From Phycisphaerae bacterium (GTDB lineage Bacteria > Planctomycetota > Phycisphaerae > SM23-33), in contig JALHTV010000167.1 in the NCBI GenBank assembly GCA_022866005.1, positions 1-8,174 of the forward strand: DNA of 8,174 nt. The letters run 5' to 3'. Positions 1-6,739 of the stretch are shown one piece after another. The translations under genes were made by a program, and so were the position numbers. Position 1 is the first letter of the stretch, and each line of letters begins with the position of its first letter. The notes under the pieces are model-generated. The model did no database searches. It was not told where the DNA came from and saw only the letters and a program-made list of their open reading frames with translations.

Positions 1-2
1 CG

Positions 3-308
3 GACAAGCGCCTGGGCATCTCATCGCTTCAGAGCACGGTGCGGGTCCCAGGGGCCGCGCCCCAGGTGGCCGTGCAGATTGTGCACGTGGAAGACGGCAA
101 GCCGGCTGCCCGGGCCGGGCTGAAGACGCGACAGTGGATCGTGGGCCTCGCCGCCAAGGCGGGCGCCTCGCCTCCGACGGCGACCTCGGCCGCGCCGGGC
201 GAGACCAATCTGGCGCGGACGATCGCCTTCGCCCCCACCGACCAGCCGGTGGTGCTGGGCATTTACGACCAGCTCACCCAGCAGGTCACGAGCGTCCAGG
301 TCACCCTG
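3..308 (+). other. PDZ-like domain in the first extracytoplasmic loop of the ABC exporter
   Basis: The exporter's first visible residues resemble a DegP/HtrA-type PDZ domain. There is an opening LGI, then a strand VQIVHV followed by DGKPAARAGL (compare the family's GSPAARAGL) and WIVGL. It closes with a strand pair PVVLGIYD and VTSVQVTL, like the usual V.L.V.R ... v.VTL ending. A Pro-rich linker (PPPPAAYG) then leads to the first visible membrane helix. Only five helices follow, and the family has six, so TM1 should lie off the left edge and this domain would sit in the periplasmic loop between TM1 and TM2. PDZ domains bind peptide ends or mediate protein contacts; a role here is inference. 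The domain lacks a clear end-to-end match that I can verify without a profile search. Confidence 0.6.
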
Positions 309-1997
309 CCCCCGCCGCCCGCCGCCTACGGGGCCTTGCGAGACCTTTTCGGGCGAATCCCCGAGCCCCACGACCAGGCCGAGCGGCTGCCGCTGTTCCA
401 GTGGCTGCTGGGCGTGGTGCTGGTGCTGACGATCATCCGAGCCACGTTCACCTTCATCCAGGAGTATCTCATCGGCACGGCCATCTGGCAGGGCATCATG
501 GACCTGCGGTGCGAGAACTACGACACGGTCCTCCGCCTGCCGACGACGTTCTTCTCCGAAAAGGGCGTCAGCGACGCCACCAGCCGGTTCATCCAGGACA
601 CCAACGTCCTGGCCCGCGGGCAGAACACGTTGCTGGGCAAGACGCTGGTGGAGCCGGCCAAGGCGATCGGGTCGCTCGTGCTGGCGCTGACGATGTCCTG
701 GCCGCTGACGCTGATGGCGTTGGTGAGCGGGCCGCCGGCATTCCTGCTGATCCGCAAGTTCGGCAAGAAGATGCACCGGGCGTCGCGACGGTCGCTGGAG
801 AGCTGGAGCAGCATGCTGGCGGTGCTGGGCGAGACGCTCCAGGGCATCCGCGTGGTCAAGGCCTACACGATGGAGGCCGCCGAGCGGCTGCGGTTCTTCC
901 GCGTGAACCGCGCCTTGCTGAAGCAGCAGCGCCGCATGGAGCGTCTGGACGCCGCGGGCGGCCCGACCGTGGAGGCGATGGGCATGGTCGCGGGGATGCT
1001 TGCAGCGGCTGCGGCGGGGTACCTGGTGTTCGTGGGCCTGGGGTTGGGTGACTTCTTCTACCGCATGGACCGCGACCAGTTCCTCACGTGGATGGTGGCC
1101 TTGTTTGCCATGTTCGATCCGGTCCGCAAGCTGGCCAAGGTGTCGATGCGCTTTCAGGAGGCCGAGGCCGCGGCCCAGCGGATCTTCGAACTGCGCGACA
1201 TCCCGCACGAGCCGCACGTGGTCGATGCCCCGGCCCTGGCGCGGCACCGCCAGAGCATCGAGTTCCGCAACGTGAGCTTCCGCTACCCCTCGGCCGCCGA
1301 GGACGCGGTCAAGCACGCCGACTTCCACATCCGGGCCGGGCAGACCGTGGCCATCGTCGGCCCCAACGGCAGCGGCAAGACCACGCTGGTCAGCCTGGTG
1401 CCGCGATTGCTGACGCCCGCGTCCGGTCAGGTGCTCATCGACGGGGTAGACATCGCCGGCGTGTCGCTCAAATCGCTGCGGAGCCAGATCGGCCTGGTCA
1501 CGCAGGACACGGTCATGTTCCACGCCACCATCGGCGAGAACATCGCCTACGGCAAGCGCCGGGCGCGGCGCGAGGAGGTGCTGGCCGCGGCGGCCAGGGC
1601 CTTCGTCGACGAGTTCGTCCGCCAGCTCCCCGACGGCTATGACACCATGGTCGGCGAGCACGGCGCGACGCTGTCGGGCGGGCAGAAGCAGCGGATCTCC
1701 ATCGCCCGCGCCATCCTGCGCGATCCGGCCATCCTGATCTTCGACGAGGCCATGAGCCAAGTCGACGCGGAATCCGAAAACCGCATCCACCAGGCCCTGG
1801 CCGAGTTCGCCAAGGGACGCACCACACTGCTGGTCGCCCATCGCTTCGCCACGGTCCTGGCGGCTGACCACATCGTGGTGATGAACGCCGGGGCGATCAT
1901 CGACAGCGGCACGCACGGAGAGCTGCTGGGCCGCTGCGAGCTGTACCGCAACCTCTATCAAACCCAGTTCATCGACACAGGCGGCCAGGCCCCGTGA
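3..1997 (+). CDS. MsbA-like ABC exporter, fused permease and ATPase, 5' end outside the window
   Basis: This is a half-size ABC exporter (membrane domain plus ATPase in one chain) that would act as a dimer in the inner membrane. MsbA-type relatives flip lipids or export peptides; the substrate here is unknown. The frame is open to the left edge, so a GTG at 39 is not the true start. Five membrane segments are visible: about 387-455, a pair at 640-760, 981-1050 and 1080-1120. They fit TM2 to TM6 of the usual six. The ATPase domain (about 1257-1985) is intact: Walker A GPNGSGKTT at 1359, Q-loop VTQD at 1498, signature LSGGQ at 1671, Walker B ILIFDE with catalytic Glu at 1746-1748, and H-loop His at 1839-1841. 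The D-loop reads SQVD rather than the common SALD. A PDZ-like stretch precedes the first visible helix. The TGA stop overlaps the next gene's GTG start. Confidence 0.95.
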   Translation, partial: DKRLGISSLQSTVRVPGAAPQVAVQIVHVEDGKPAARAGLKTRQWIVGLAAKAGASPPTATSAAPGETNLARTIAFAPTDQPVVLGIYDQLTQQVTSVQVTLPPPPAAYGALRDLFGRIPEPHDQAERLPLFQWLLGVVLVLTIIRATFTFIQEYLIGTAIWQGIMDLRCENYDTVLRLPTTFFSEKGVSDATSRFIQDTNVLARGQNTLLGKTLVEPAKAIGSLVLALTMSWPLTLMALVSGPPAFLLIRKFGKKMHRASRRSLESWSSMLAVLGETLQGIRVVKAYTMEAAERLRFFRVNRALLKQQRRMERLDAAGGPTVEAMGMVAGMLAAAAAGYLVFVGLGLGDFFYRMDRDQFLTWMVALFAMFDPVRKLAKVSMRFQEAEAAAQRIFELRDIPHEPHVVDAPALARHRQSIEFRNVSFRYPSAAEDAVKHADFHIRAGQTVAIVGPNGSGKTTLVSLVPRLLTPASGQVLIDGVDIAGVSLKSLRSQIGLVTQDTVMFHATIGENIAYGKRRARREEVLAAAARAFVDEFVRQLPDGYDTMVGEHGATLSGGQKQRISIARAILRDPAILIFDEAMSQVDAESENRIHQALAEFAKGRTTLLVAHRFATVLAADHIVVMNAGAIIDSGTHGELLGRCELYRNLYQTQFIDTGGQAP

Positions 1998-4225
1998 CCT
2001 CACAGGACGCACAGGGCGGAACCCTGCCGACCGCGGCGCTCGTCGTGGCCGTGGTGCTGGCGGGTGCGGCCGTGCTGCTGGCCACCGTCCGCACGCCGCC
2101 GGCTGTGCTTCGCGCGCTGATTACCGCCCTCACCGAAGGCGGCATGGCGGCCCTGATCGTCATCGCCGCCGGCGGATGGGCCTACCCGCTGGTCAAGCGC
2201 CTCGCCGGCGGTGCGTCGACCGCCCTGTGCGCGGTGACCGCGGCCCTTGGGGGCCTGTGGATGCTGTCGACGGCCATGTTGCTGGTCGGCTCGCTGACGA
2301 CCGGCTTGCTGACCGGCTGGGTGTGGTGGCCGGTGGTCGCTGCCGGGGTAGCGCTAGCCGCCTGGCAGGGACGCACGCGCGTGGAAGGCTGGCATTGGCC
2401 CGCCGCGCTGGATGGCCGGGCGCTGGTGTGGGTCCTGGTCGCGATGGCAGTGGGCCTGTGGATCGCAGGGGCCATGCTGCCGCCGGGGTTCATCTCCTCG
2501 TTCGCCGACGACTACGACGTCCTGGAGTACCACCTGCAACTGCCCCGCCAGTACACCCTGGACCAGCACGTCCGCACGCTGGACTGCAACGTCTACAGCC
2601 ACTATCCCCTGGGCGTGGAGATGCTGTACCTGCTGTGCATGTGCCTTCGCGGCGGGGCGTACGAGGGCATGTACGCCGCCAAGATGATCCACGGGGCCTT
2701 CGGCGTGCTGGCGGCGGTGGCGGTGTTTGGCGCGCTGCGGCGCGACGCCGACACCCGCGCGCGGTTCTCTGCGGCGCTGCTGGTGACCACACCCATGGCG
2801 GTCTACCTGAGCTGGATGGCCATGGTGGAGCTAGCGCAGGTGGCGTATCTGGCCGTGGCGCTGCTGTGGCTGAGACAGTGGCTTCACTCGCGCCAGCTCG
2901 GCTGGGCCGTCGCGCTCGGGGCGATGATGGGCGGGGCCTGCGCGGTCAAGTACCTCTCGGTGGGCTTCGTCCTGGGGCCGCTGGCCGTGGTGATGCTTGT
3001 CTATCCGATCTTCGCGCGCCGTCCCGCGCTGTGGGGCCATGGGGCGGTGGCACTGCTGGCGGCTGCGCTGGCCTTTGCGCCCTGGCTGGTGCGCAACGGT
3101 CTGGCGGCGGGCAATCCGGTGTTCCCGCTGGGCAGCCAGCTCTTCGGGCGGCCGAATTTCTGGCCCGCCGAGTGCCAGCAGCGATGGATCGACGGGCACG
3201 GAGTGGATTTCAAGCCTCCCGTGCCGACCCCGGCGGGCTACCAGATGCCTCCCCAGCCGACGCCGGTAGAGATGTTCTACGGGAACTTCGTGCTCTCGCA
3301 GTGGTTCGGGCCGCTGAGCAAGGTCGTGGCGGCGCTGGCCATCTGCGTGCTGATCGCCACCACGCGGGGCGTCGATCCGTGGGACGGGGCGCTGGCGGCG
3401 GTGCTGGTGATGCAGTTGGGCGTCTGGGGCGCCTTCACGCGCGGCATGCCGCCGCGGTTCGCCGCCCCGGCGCTGGTCCCGATGGCCCTGCTGGGTGGGG
3501 GGATGCTCGCCCAGCTAGGGGCCGTGCAGACCAACCCGTTCCGCAGGGGCGCCATCCGCCCCTCGTATGGGCCCTGGGGCATGGCGCCGGCCATCGGGGG
3601 ATTCTTCGCCACGGTCGTCATCAACCTGCTGGTCTGCTACGGCGTCTACAATCAAGCGGGCGCGCCACCCGTAGGCGACTCACCCGGCAACCCCCCGCCA
3701 CCCTTGCACGGGGTCTCCGGACAGGACGTCGCCACCTACGGCCTGCCGTGGAGGCACGCCCAGCAGTTGCCGCCCTCCTCGCGGGTGCTGCTGGTGGGCG
3801 ATGCCAAGGTCTTCTACTTCCCGGCCAACACGGCCTACGCGACGGTCTTCAACGCCCAGAAACTCGACGAGCTCATCCGTGCGGGCCTGGGCGCGAGGGA
3901 GATCGTCGCGCGCCTGCGAGGTGAGGGCATCACGCACCTGTGGTTCGATTGGTACGAGATCCAGCGCCTGGCGCTGACGTATGGTTTCCCGGCCTCGCTC
4001 AGCAGCGAGCTTCTGGAGCGGGCCCGGACCGGCGAGGCCCCGAGCCTGCCGATCATCCGCGAGCTGGAGGCCGTGGGGATGACGCGCGCGGAGGAGATCG
4101 AACTGCCGCCGGCGACGGCCCCGGCCTCGGCGCCGGCGACGGCCCCCAGCGAGCCGACCACCGCACCGGCGCCCTGGCCGCTGGTCACGATCTACGCCCT
4201 GCCCGCGGCGCCCGTGGAGAAGTAG
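1994..4225 (+). CDS. Polytopic membrane glycosyltransferase, GT-C fold (GT39/ArnT-like)
   Basis: This 743-residue protein is probably an inner-membrane glycosyltransferase that uses a polyprenyl-phosphate-linked sugar. The acceptor is unknown. About 12-14 hydrophobic segments fill residues 11-551. An acidic loop after residue 163 reads DDYDVLEYHLQLP (residues 172-184). It matches the first periplasmic loop of GT39-like enzymes, where an Asp acts in catalysis. NVYSHYPLGVEM (199-210) follows, a pattern I associate with planctomycete members. A soluble C-terminal part (about 575-743) carries strand-helix motifs such as VLLVGDAKVFYFP and GITHLWFDWYE. A Pro/Ala/Thr-rich spacer (705-729) comes before a last strand, PLVTIYALP. 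The GTG start overlaps the exporter stop as GTGA, with only a weak AGGCGG upstream, so translation probably depends on coupling. The neighbouring exporter suggests both act on one envelope glycolipid, which is inference. Confidence 0.78.
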   Translation: MTSQDAQGGTLPTAALVVAVVLAGAAVLLATVRTPPAVLRALITALTEGGMAALIVIAAGGWAYPLVKRLAGGASTALCAVTAALGGLWMLSTAMLLVGSLTTGLLTGWVWWPVVAAGVALAAWQGRTRVEGWHWPAALDGRALVWVLVAMAVGLWIAGAMLPPGFISSFADDYDVLEYHLQLPRQYTLDQHVRTLDCNVYSHYPLGVEMLYLLCMCLRGGAYEGMYAAKMIHGAFGVLAAVAVFGALRRDADTRARFSAALLVTTPMAVYLSWMAMVELAQVAYLAVALLWLRQWLHSRQLGWAVALGAMMGGACAVKYLSVGFVLGPLAVVMLVYPIFARRPALWGHGAVALLAAALAFAPWLVRNGLAAGNPVFPLGSQLFGRPNFWPAECQQRWIDGHGVDFKPPVPTPAGYQMPPQPTPVEMFYGNFVLSQWFGPLSKVVAALAICVLIATTRGVDPWDGALAAVLVMQLGVWGAFTRGMPPRFAAPALVPMALLGGGMLAQLGAVQTNPFRRGAIRPSYGPWGMAPAIGGFFATVVINLLVCYGVYNQAGAPPVGDSPGNPPPPLHGVSGQDVATYGLPWRHAQQLPPSSRVLLVGDAKVFYFPANTAYATVFNAQKLDELIRAGLGAREIVARLRGEGITHLWFDWYEIQRLALTYGFPASLSSELLERARTGEAPSLPIIRELEAVGMTRAEEIELPPATAPASAPATAPSEPTTAPAPWPLVTIYALPAAPVEK
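4108..4146 (+). repeat. Short tandem repeat coding a Pro/Ala/Thr spacer
   Basis: The 15-base word gccggcgacggcccc occurs at 4108-4122 and again at 4132-4146, giving a 24-base (8-codon) period in frame. It encodes most of the low-complexity spacer PATAPASAPATAPSEP near the C terminus of the membrane glycosyltransferase. Because the period is a multiple of three, copy-number change would lengthen or shorten the spacer without a frameshift. Confidence 0.7.
4216..4219 (+). promoter_or_regulatory. Shine-Dalgarno site of pabB
   Basis: GGAG lies 7 bases before the ATG at 4227, inside the last codons of the glycosyltransferase gene. It is the clearest ribosome binding site in the plus-strand operon and supports the chosen pabB start. 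Confidence 0.7.
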
Positions 4226-4226
4226 C

Positions 4227-5699
4227 ATGCTCCCCGCCGACAGACCGCTGACCGCACGAGTTGCCTGGCGGAGGCTGGACCTCCAGGCCGGCCCCATGGA
4301 CCTTCTGGAGGCGATGGCGGGCCAGGAGGACGTGGCGCTGCTGGAGTCCACCGCCGTGCACGAGCGGTTCGGGCGGTACTCGATCCTCGCTTGCTCGCCG
4401 CTGGAGGTCCTGACCCTGCGCGACGGGCGCCTCCGCAACGCCCGCGGGGGCGTGTGGGCGGAGGGCGACGATGCCTTATGGGCGGCGCTGCGCGAGGCCT
4501 TCGCCGCCGTCGAAGTTGCTCCCGGCCCGCACGGCTGCCCGTACGTCCCCGGCTGGATCGGCTACCTGGGCTATGAGCTGGGGAGGCACATCGAGCGGCT
4601 CCCCGGCCGGGCGCGGCGGGACGGTCCGCTCGACGATCTGCGGTTGGGCTTCTTTGACTCCCTGGCCATCTACGATGCGCTGGAGCACGCCTGGCATCTG
4701 GCGGAGCTGCTGTTTGACGATCCGCCCACCGGCGCCGGCCACGCCGCCTCGGCGCTCTTGGATGCGGCGCGGCTGGCGGCCGGCCGCCCCTCCTGCGACG
4801 ACCGCCTGCCCCCCGAGGGCGCCGACCCGGTCGCGCTACCGAAGGCCCCCACCCGCTCGAATTTCACGCGCGGGCGCTACGAGCAGGCCGTCGCGCGGGC
4901 CATCGACTACATCGCCGCGGGCGACATCTTCCAGGTGAACCTCTCGCAGCGACTCGTGGTGCAGCCTTGCCCGCCGGCGCTGGAGGTCTACCGCGCCCTG
5001 CGGCGGCGCAACCCGGCCTGGTACTCCGCCTACCTGCAATTCCCCTGCGCCCAGCGCCCGTGCGCAATCGTCTCCAGCTCACCGGAGCTGTTCCTGCGCC
5101 TGCGCGACGGGCACGTGACCACGCGGCCCATCAAGGGCACGCGCCCCCGCACCGGCCAGGCGGAGGCGGACCGCGCCGCGGCGGCGGACCTCTTGGCCAG
5201 CCCCAAGGACAACGCCGAACTCGCCATGATCATCGACCTGCTGCGGAACGACCTGGGGCGGGTGTGCCGCTTCGGCAGCATCCGCGTGACCGAGCCGCGG
5301 ACGCTGGAGACGCACCCGACGGTCTTTCACCTGGTGGGCACGGTCATCGGCCACCTGCGGGAGGGTGTCGGGCCGGCGGAGCTGCTGCGGGCGACCTTCC
5401 CGGGCGGCTCGATCACCGGCGCGCCCAAGATCCGCGCGATGGAGATCATCGACGAGCTGGAGGGCCTGGCGCGCGGCATCTATACGGGCTGCGTGGGCAT
5501 CGTCGCCGCCAACGGCAACGCCGAGTGGAACATCGCCATCCGCACCATCGTCTGCGACGGCTCTCGGGCGCTGGTGCAGGTCGGCGGGGGCATCGTGGCC
5601 GACTCTCAGCCCCCGGCCGAGTACCGCGAGACGCTGGACAAGGCCCGGGCCATGCTGGAGGCCATCGCCCAGGCCCAGGCCGCGGGCGTGACGCCATGA
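4227..5699 (+). CDS. pabB: Aminodeoxychorismate synthase component I (PabB)
   Basis: PabB converts chorismate and ammonia to 4-amino-4-deoxychorismate, the first committed step toward p-aminobenzoate and folate. The 490-residue protein has the full chorismate-enzyme fold. An N-terminal region carries LLES (39-42) and RYSILACSP (50-58). The catalytic half holds GDIFQVNLSQR (232-242), PIKGTRPR (301-308), ELAMIIDLLRNDLGRV (331-346), FPGGSITGAPKIRAMEIIDELE (391-412) and GGGIVADSQPPAEYRET (453-469). Lys303 in PIKGT is decisive: PabB uses this Lys as a nucleophile (Lys274 in E. coli), while TrpE has Ala (PIAGT). NLSQR also favours PabB over the TrpE-type VLSQR. No glutaminase subunit (pabA/trpG) or lyase (pabC) is in the window. 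The start is one base after the upstream stop, with a good GGAG site. Anthranilate synthase is the main alternative and is less likely. Confidence 0.9.
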   Translation: MLPADRPLTARVAWRRLDLQAGPMDLLEAMAGQEDVALLESTAVHERFGRYSILACSPLEVLTLRDGRLRNARGGVWAEGDDALWAALREAFAAVEVAPGPHGCPYVPGWIGYLGYELGRHIERLPGRARRDGPLDDLRLGFFDSLAIYDALEHAWHLAELLFDDPPTGAGHAASALLDAARLAAGRPSCDDRLPPEGADPVALPKAPTRSNFTRGRYEQAVARAIDYIAAGDIFQVNLSQRLVVQPCPPALEVYRALRRRNPAWYSAYLQFPCAQRPCAIVSSSPELFLRLRDGHVTTRPIKGTRPRTGQAEADRAAAADLLASPKDNAELAMIIDLLRNDLGRVCRFGSIRVTEPRTLETHPTVFHLVGTVIGHLREGVGPAELLRATFPGGSITGAPKIRAMEIIDELEGLARGIYTGCVGIVAANGNAEWNIAIRTIVCDGSRALVQVGGGIVADSQPPAEYRETLDKARAMLEAIAQAQAAGVTP

Positions 5700-6319
5700 A
5701 GACCTTCCCGATCTCACTGAACATCCGCGGCCGCCGCGTGGTCGTGGTGGGCGGCGGGCGCGTGGGCCGGCGCAAGGCCCGCGCGGCGGCTGAGGCACAG
5801 GGGCAGGTGTTTCTGGTGGACGCCGACGCCGAACCGGCCGCCGACCGCATCGACGGGTTGACCGTGATCCGCCAAGCCTATCAGCCGGGGTTGCTGGAGG
5901 GGGCGTTTCTGGTCTTTGCCTGCACCGACGACGCCGCGCTCAACCGCCGCATCGCCGCCGACGCTCGGTCAGCCGGGGCGCTGGTCAACGTGGCCGACAG
6001 CCCCGCGGACTGCGACTTCTTCCTCCCGGCCGTCTGGAGCGACGGAGACGTCGTGGTGGCGGTGGCAACCGGCGGGGTCGCGCCGGTGCTGGCGGCATGC
6101 ATCCGGGATTGGATCGGCCAGCCCCTGCCGCAGGGGATCGGGCGGTTCGCCCAGGCCGTGGGCGATCTGCGCCGGACGCTCCAACAGAAGGTCGCCGACC
6201 CCGCCCGCCGACGCGACGTGCTGCGCCAGCTATGCACGCGGGAGATGTTGAAGGCCTTCCTGGCCGAGGGGCCGGGGGCGTTGCAGCGCAGACTGGCGGA
6301 ACTGATCGGCGACAAGTAG
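5696..6319 (+). CDS. Precorrin-2 dehydrogenase / sirohydrochlorin ferrochelatase-like protein (CysG N-terminal, Met8/SirC type)
   Basis: This enzyme family oxidises precorrin-2 to sirohydrochlorin with NAD+ on the way to siroheme; some members (CysG, Met8p) also insert iron. The 207-residue protein matches the CysG N-terminal half without the methyltransferase half. It has a Rossmann nucleotide site RVVVVGGGRVGRRKA (14-29), FACTDDAALNRRIA (74-87), NVAD with Asp101 aligned to catalytic Asp104 of E. coli CysG, FFLPAVW (108-114) and VAVATGGVAPVLA (121-133). Thr125 sits where CysG has Ser128. A Lys/Arg-rich helical tail (about 150-207) fits the dimerisation/C-terminal helices. The frame stays open far upstream through pabB. 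The ATG at 5696 is chosen because it begins the family alignment (MKTFPISLNIRGRRVVVVGGG) and makes a 4-base ATGA overlap with pabB. No clear ribosome site precedes it, so coupling is likely. Whether it chelates iron cannot be told from sequence. Confidence 0.9.
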   Translation: MKTFPISLNIRGRRVVVVGGGRVGRRKARAAAEAQGQVFLVDADAEPAADRIDGLTVIRQAYQPGLLEGAFLVFACTDDAALNRRIAADARSAGALVNVADSPADCDFFLPAVWSDGDVVVAVATGGVAPVLAACIRDWIGQPLPQGIGRFAQAVGDLRRTLQQKVADPARRRDVLRQLCTREMLKAFLAEGPGALQRRLAELIGDK

Positions 6320-6331
6320 CCGGTAGACCAA

Positions 6332-6360
6332 GACGGCACAGGTCCAGGGCCTGTGCCGTC
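6332..6360. terminator. Perfect hairpin between convergent genes, probable bidirectional terminator
   Basis: GACGGCACAGG (6332-6342) pairs without mismatch with CCTGTGCCGTC (6350-6360) around a 7-base loop. It begins 12 bases after the siroheme gene stop and ends 28 bases from the rplU stop on the other strand. This is where a terminator shared by two converging transcripts would sit. Neither side has a T-run, so it is not a classical intrinsic terminator. Its role is inferred from stem quality and position. Confidence 0.65.
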
Positions 6361-6388
6361 CGTCATGCGCGGGGGTTATCGAAAATGC

Positions 6389-6706
6389 TCAGGTGACGAT
6401 CTTGGTCACGCGGACGCGAAGGTACTTCTGGCGATGCCCGACCTTGCGCCGGTAGCCCTTGCGGCGGCGGAACTTATAGACGTAGAGCTTCTCGCCCTTG
6501 ACCTGCTCGGCCACCACCTCGGCCACGACCTTCGCACCCGCCACCAGCGGCGTGCCGACCTGCACGTTGCCCTGGTCGCTGACCAGCAGCACGCGGTCGA
6601 AGGCCACTTCCTTGACCCCTTCGGGGAGGCCGCGAAGGTCCACGTCGACCACGTCGCCCTCGCTGACTCGCAGTTGTCGGCCGCTGTCCTCGATGATCGC
6701 GTACAC
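6389..6706 (-). CDS. rplU: 50S ribosomal protein L21
   Basis: L21 is a large-subunit protein that binds 23S rRNA. The 105-residue product has the usual family length. It opens with YAIIEDSGRQLRVSEGDVV and ends with the basic signature KFRRRKGYRRKVGHRQKYLRVRVTKI, both highly typical. The frame extends back to a GTG at 6724, but the GTG at 6706 is chosen. An AAGGAG site lies 7 bases before it, the protein then begins M-Y-A-I-I-E as in the family, and the GTG at 6724 would fall only about 9 bases from the predicted transcription start. In most bacteria rpmA (L27) follows rplU directly. Here the next item is a hairpin and a convergent gene, so L27 must be elsewhere. Confidence 0.96.
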   Translation of the reverse strand: MYAIIEDSGRQLRVSEGDVVDVDLRGLPEGVKEVAFDRVLLVSDQGNVQVGTPLVAGAKVVAEVVAEQVKGEKLYVYKFRRRKGYRRKVGHRQKYLRVRVTKIVT

Positions 6707-6713
6707 CGTCACG

Positions 6714-6719
6714 CTCCTT
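6714..6719 (-). promoter_or_regulatory. Shine-Dalgarno site that fixes the rplU start
   Basis: AAGGAG on the minus strand (ctcctt on the plus strand) lies 7 bases upstream of the GTG at 6706. It lies downstream of the GTG at 6724, so it cannot serve that codon. It therefore decides the start in favour of 6706. Confidence 0.85.
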
Positions 6720-6739
6720 GTCACATCGCAAGACGGGCC

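Noticed and set aside
39..41. GTG at 39 as the exporter start
   Set aside because: The frame is open to the window edge and the PDZ-like homology (LGI) starts before it. The first membrane helix must also lie upstream.
21..2012. A 663-codon open frame on the minus strand, antisense to the ABC exporter
   Set aside because: The plus-strand frame carries all exporter motifs. The antisense product is rich in Gly, Arg, His and Gln with no recognisable domain. Long antisense frames are expected in very GC-rich coding DNA.
3680..4438. A 252-codon minus-strand frame spanning the glycosyltransferase-pabB junction
   Set aside because: It lies antisense to two well-supported genes, is low-complexity Arg/Gly-rich and shows no domain or ribosome site that I can defend.
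4967..5695. Upstream extension of the siroheme gene frame through pabB (would give a 450-residue protein)
   Set aside because: The extra residues are Arg/Pro/Gly-rich shadow sequence of pabB. The family alignment begins exactly at the ATG at 5696.
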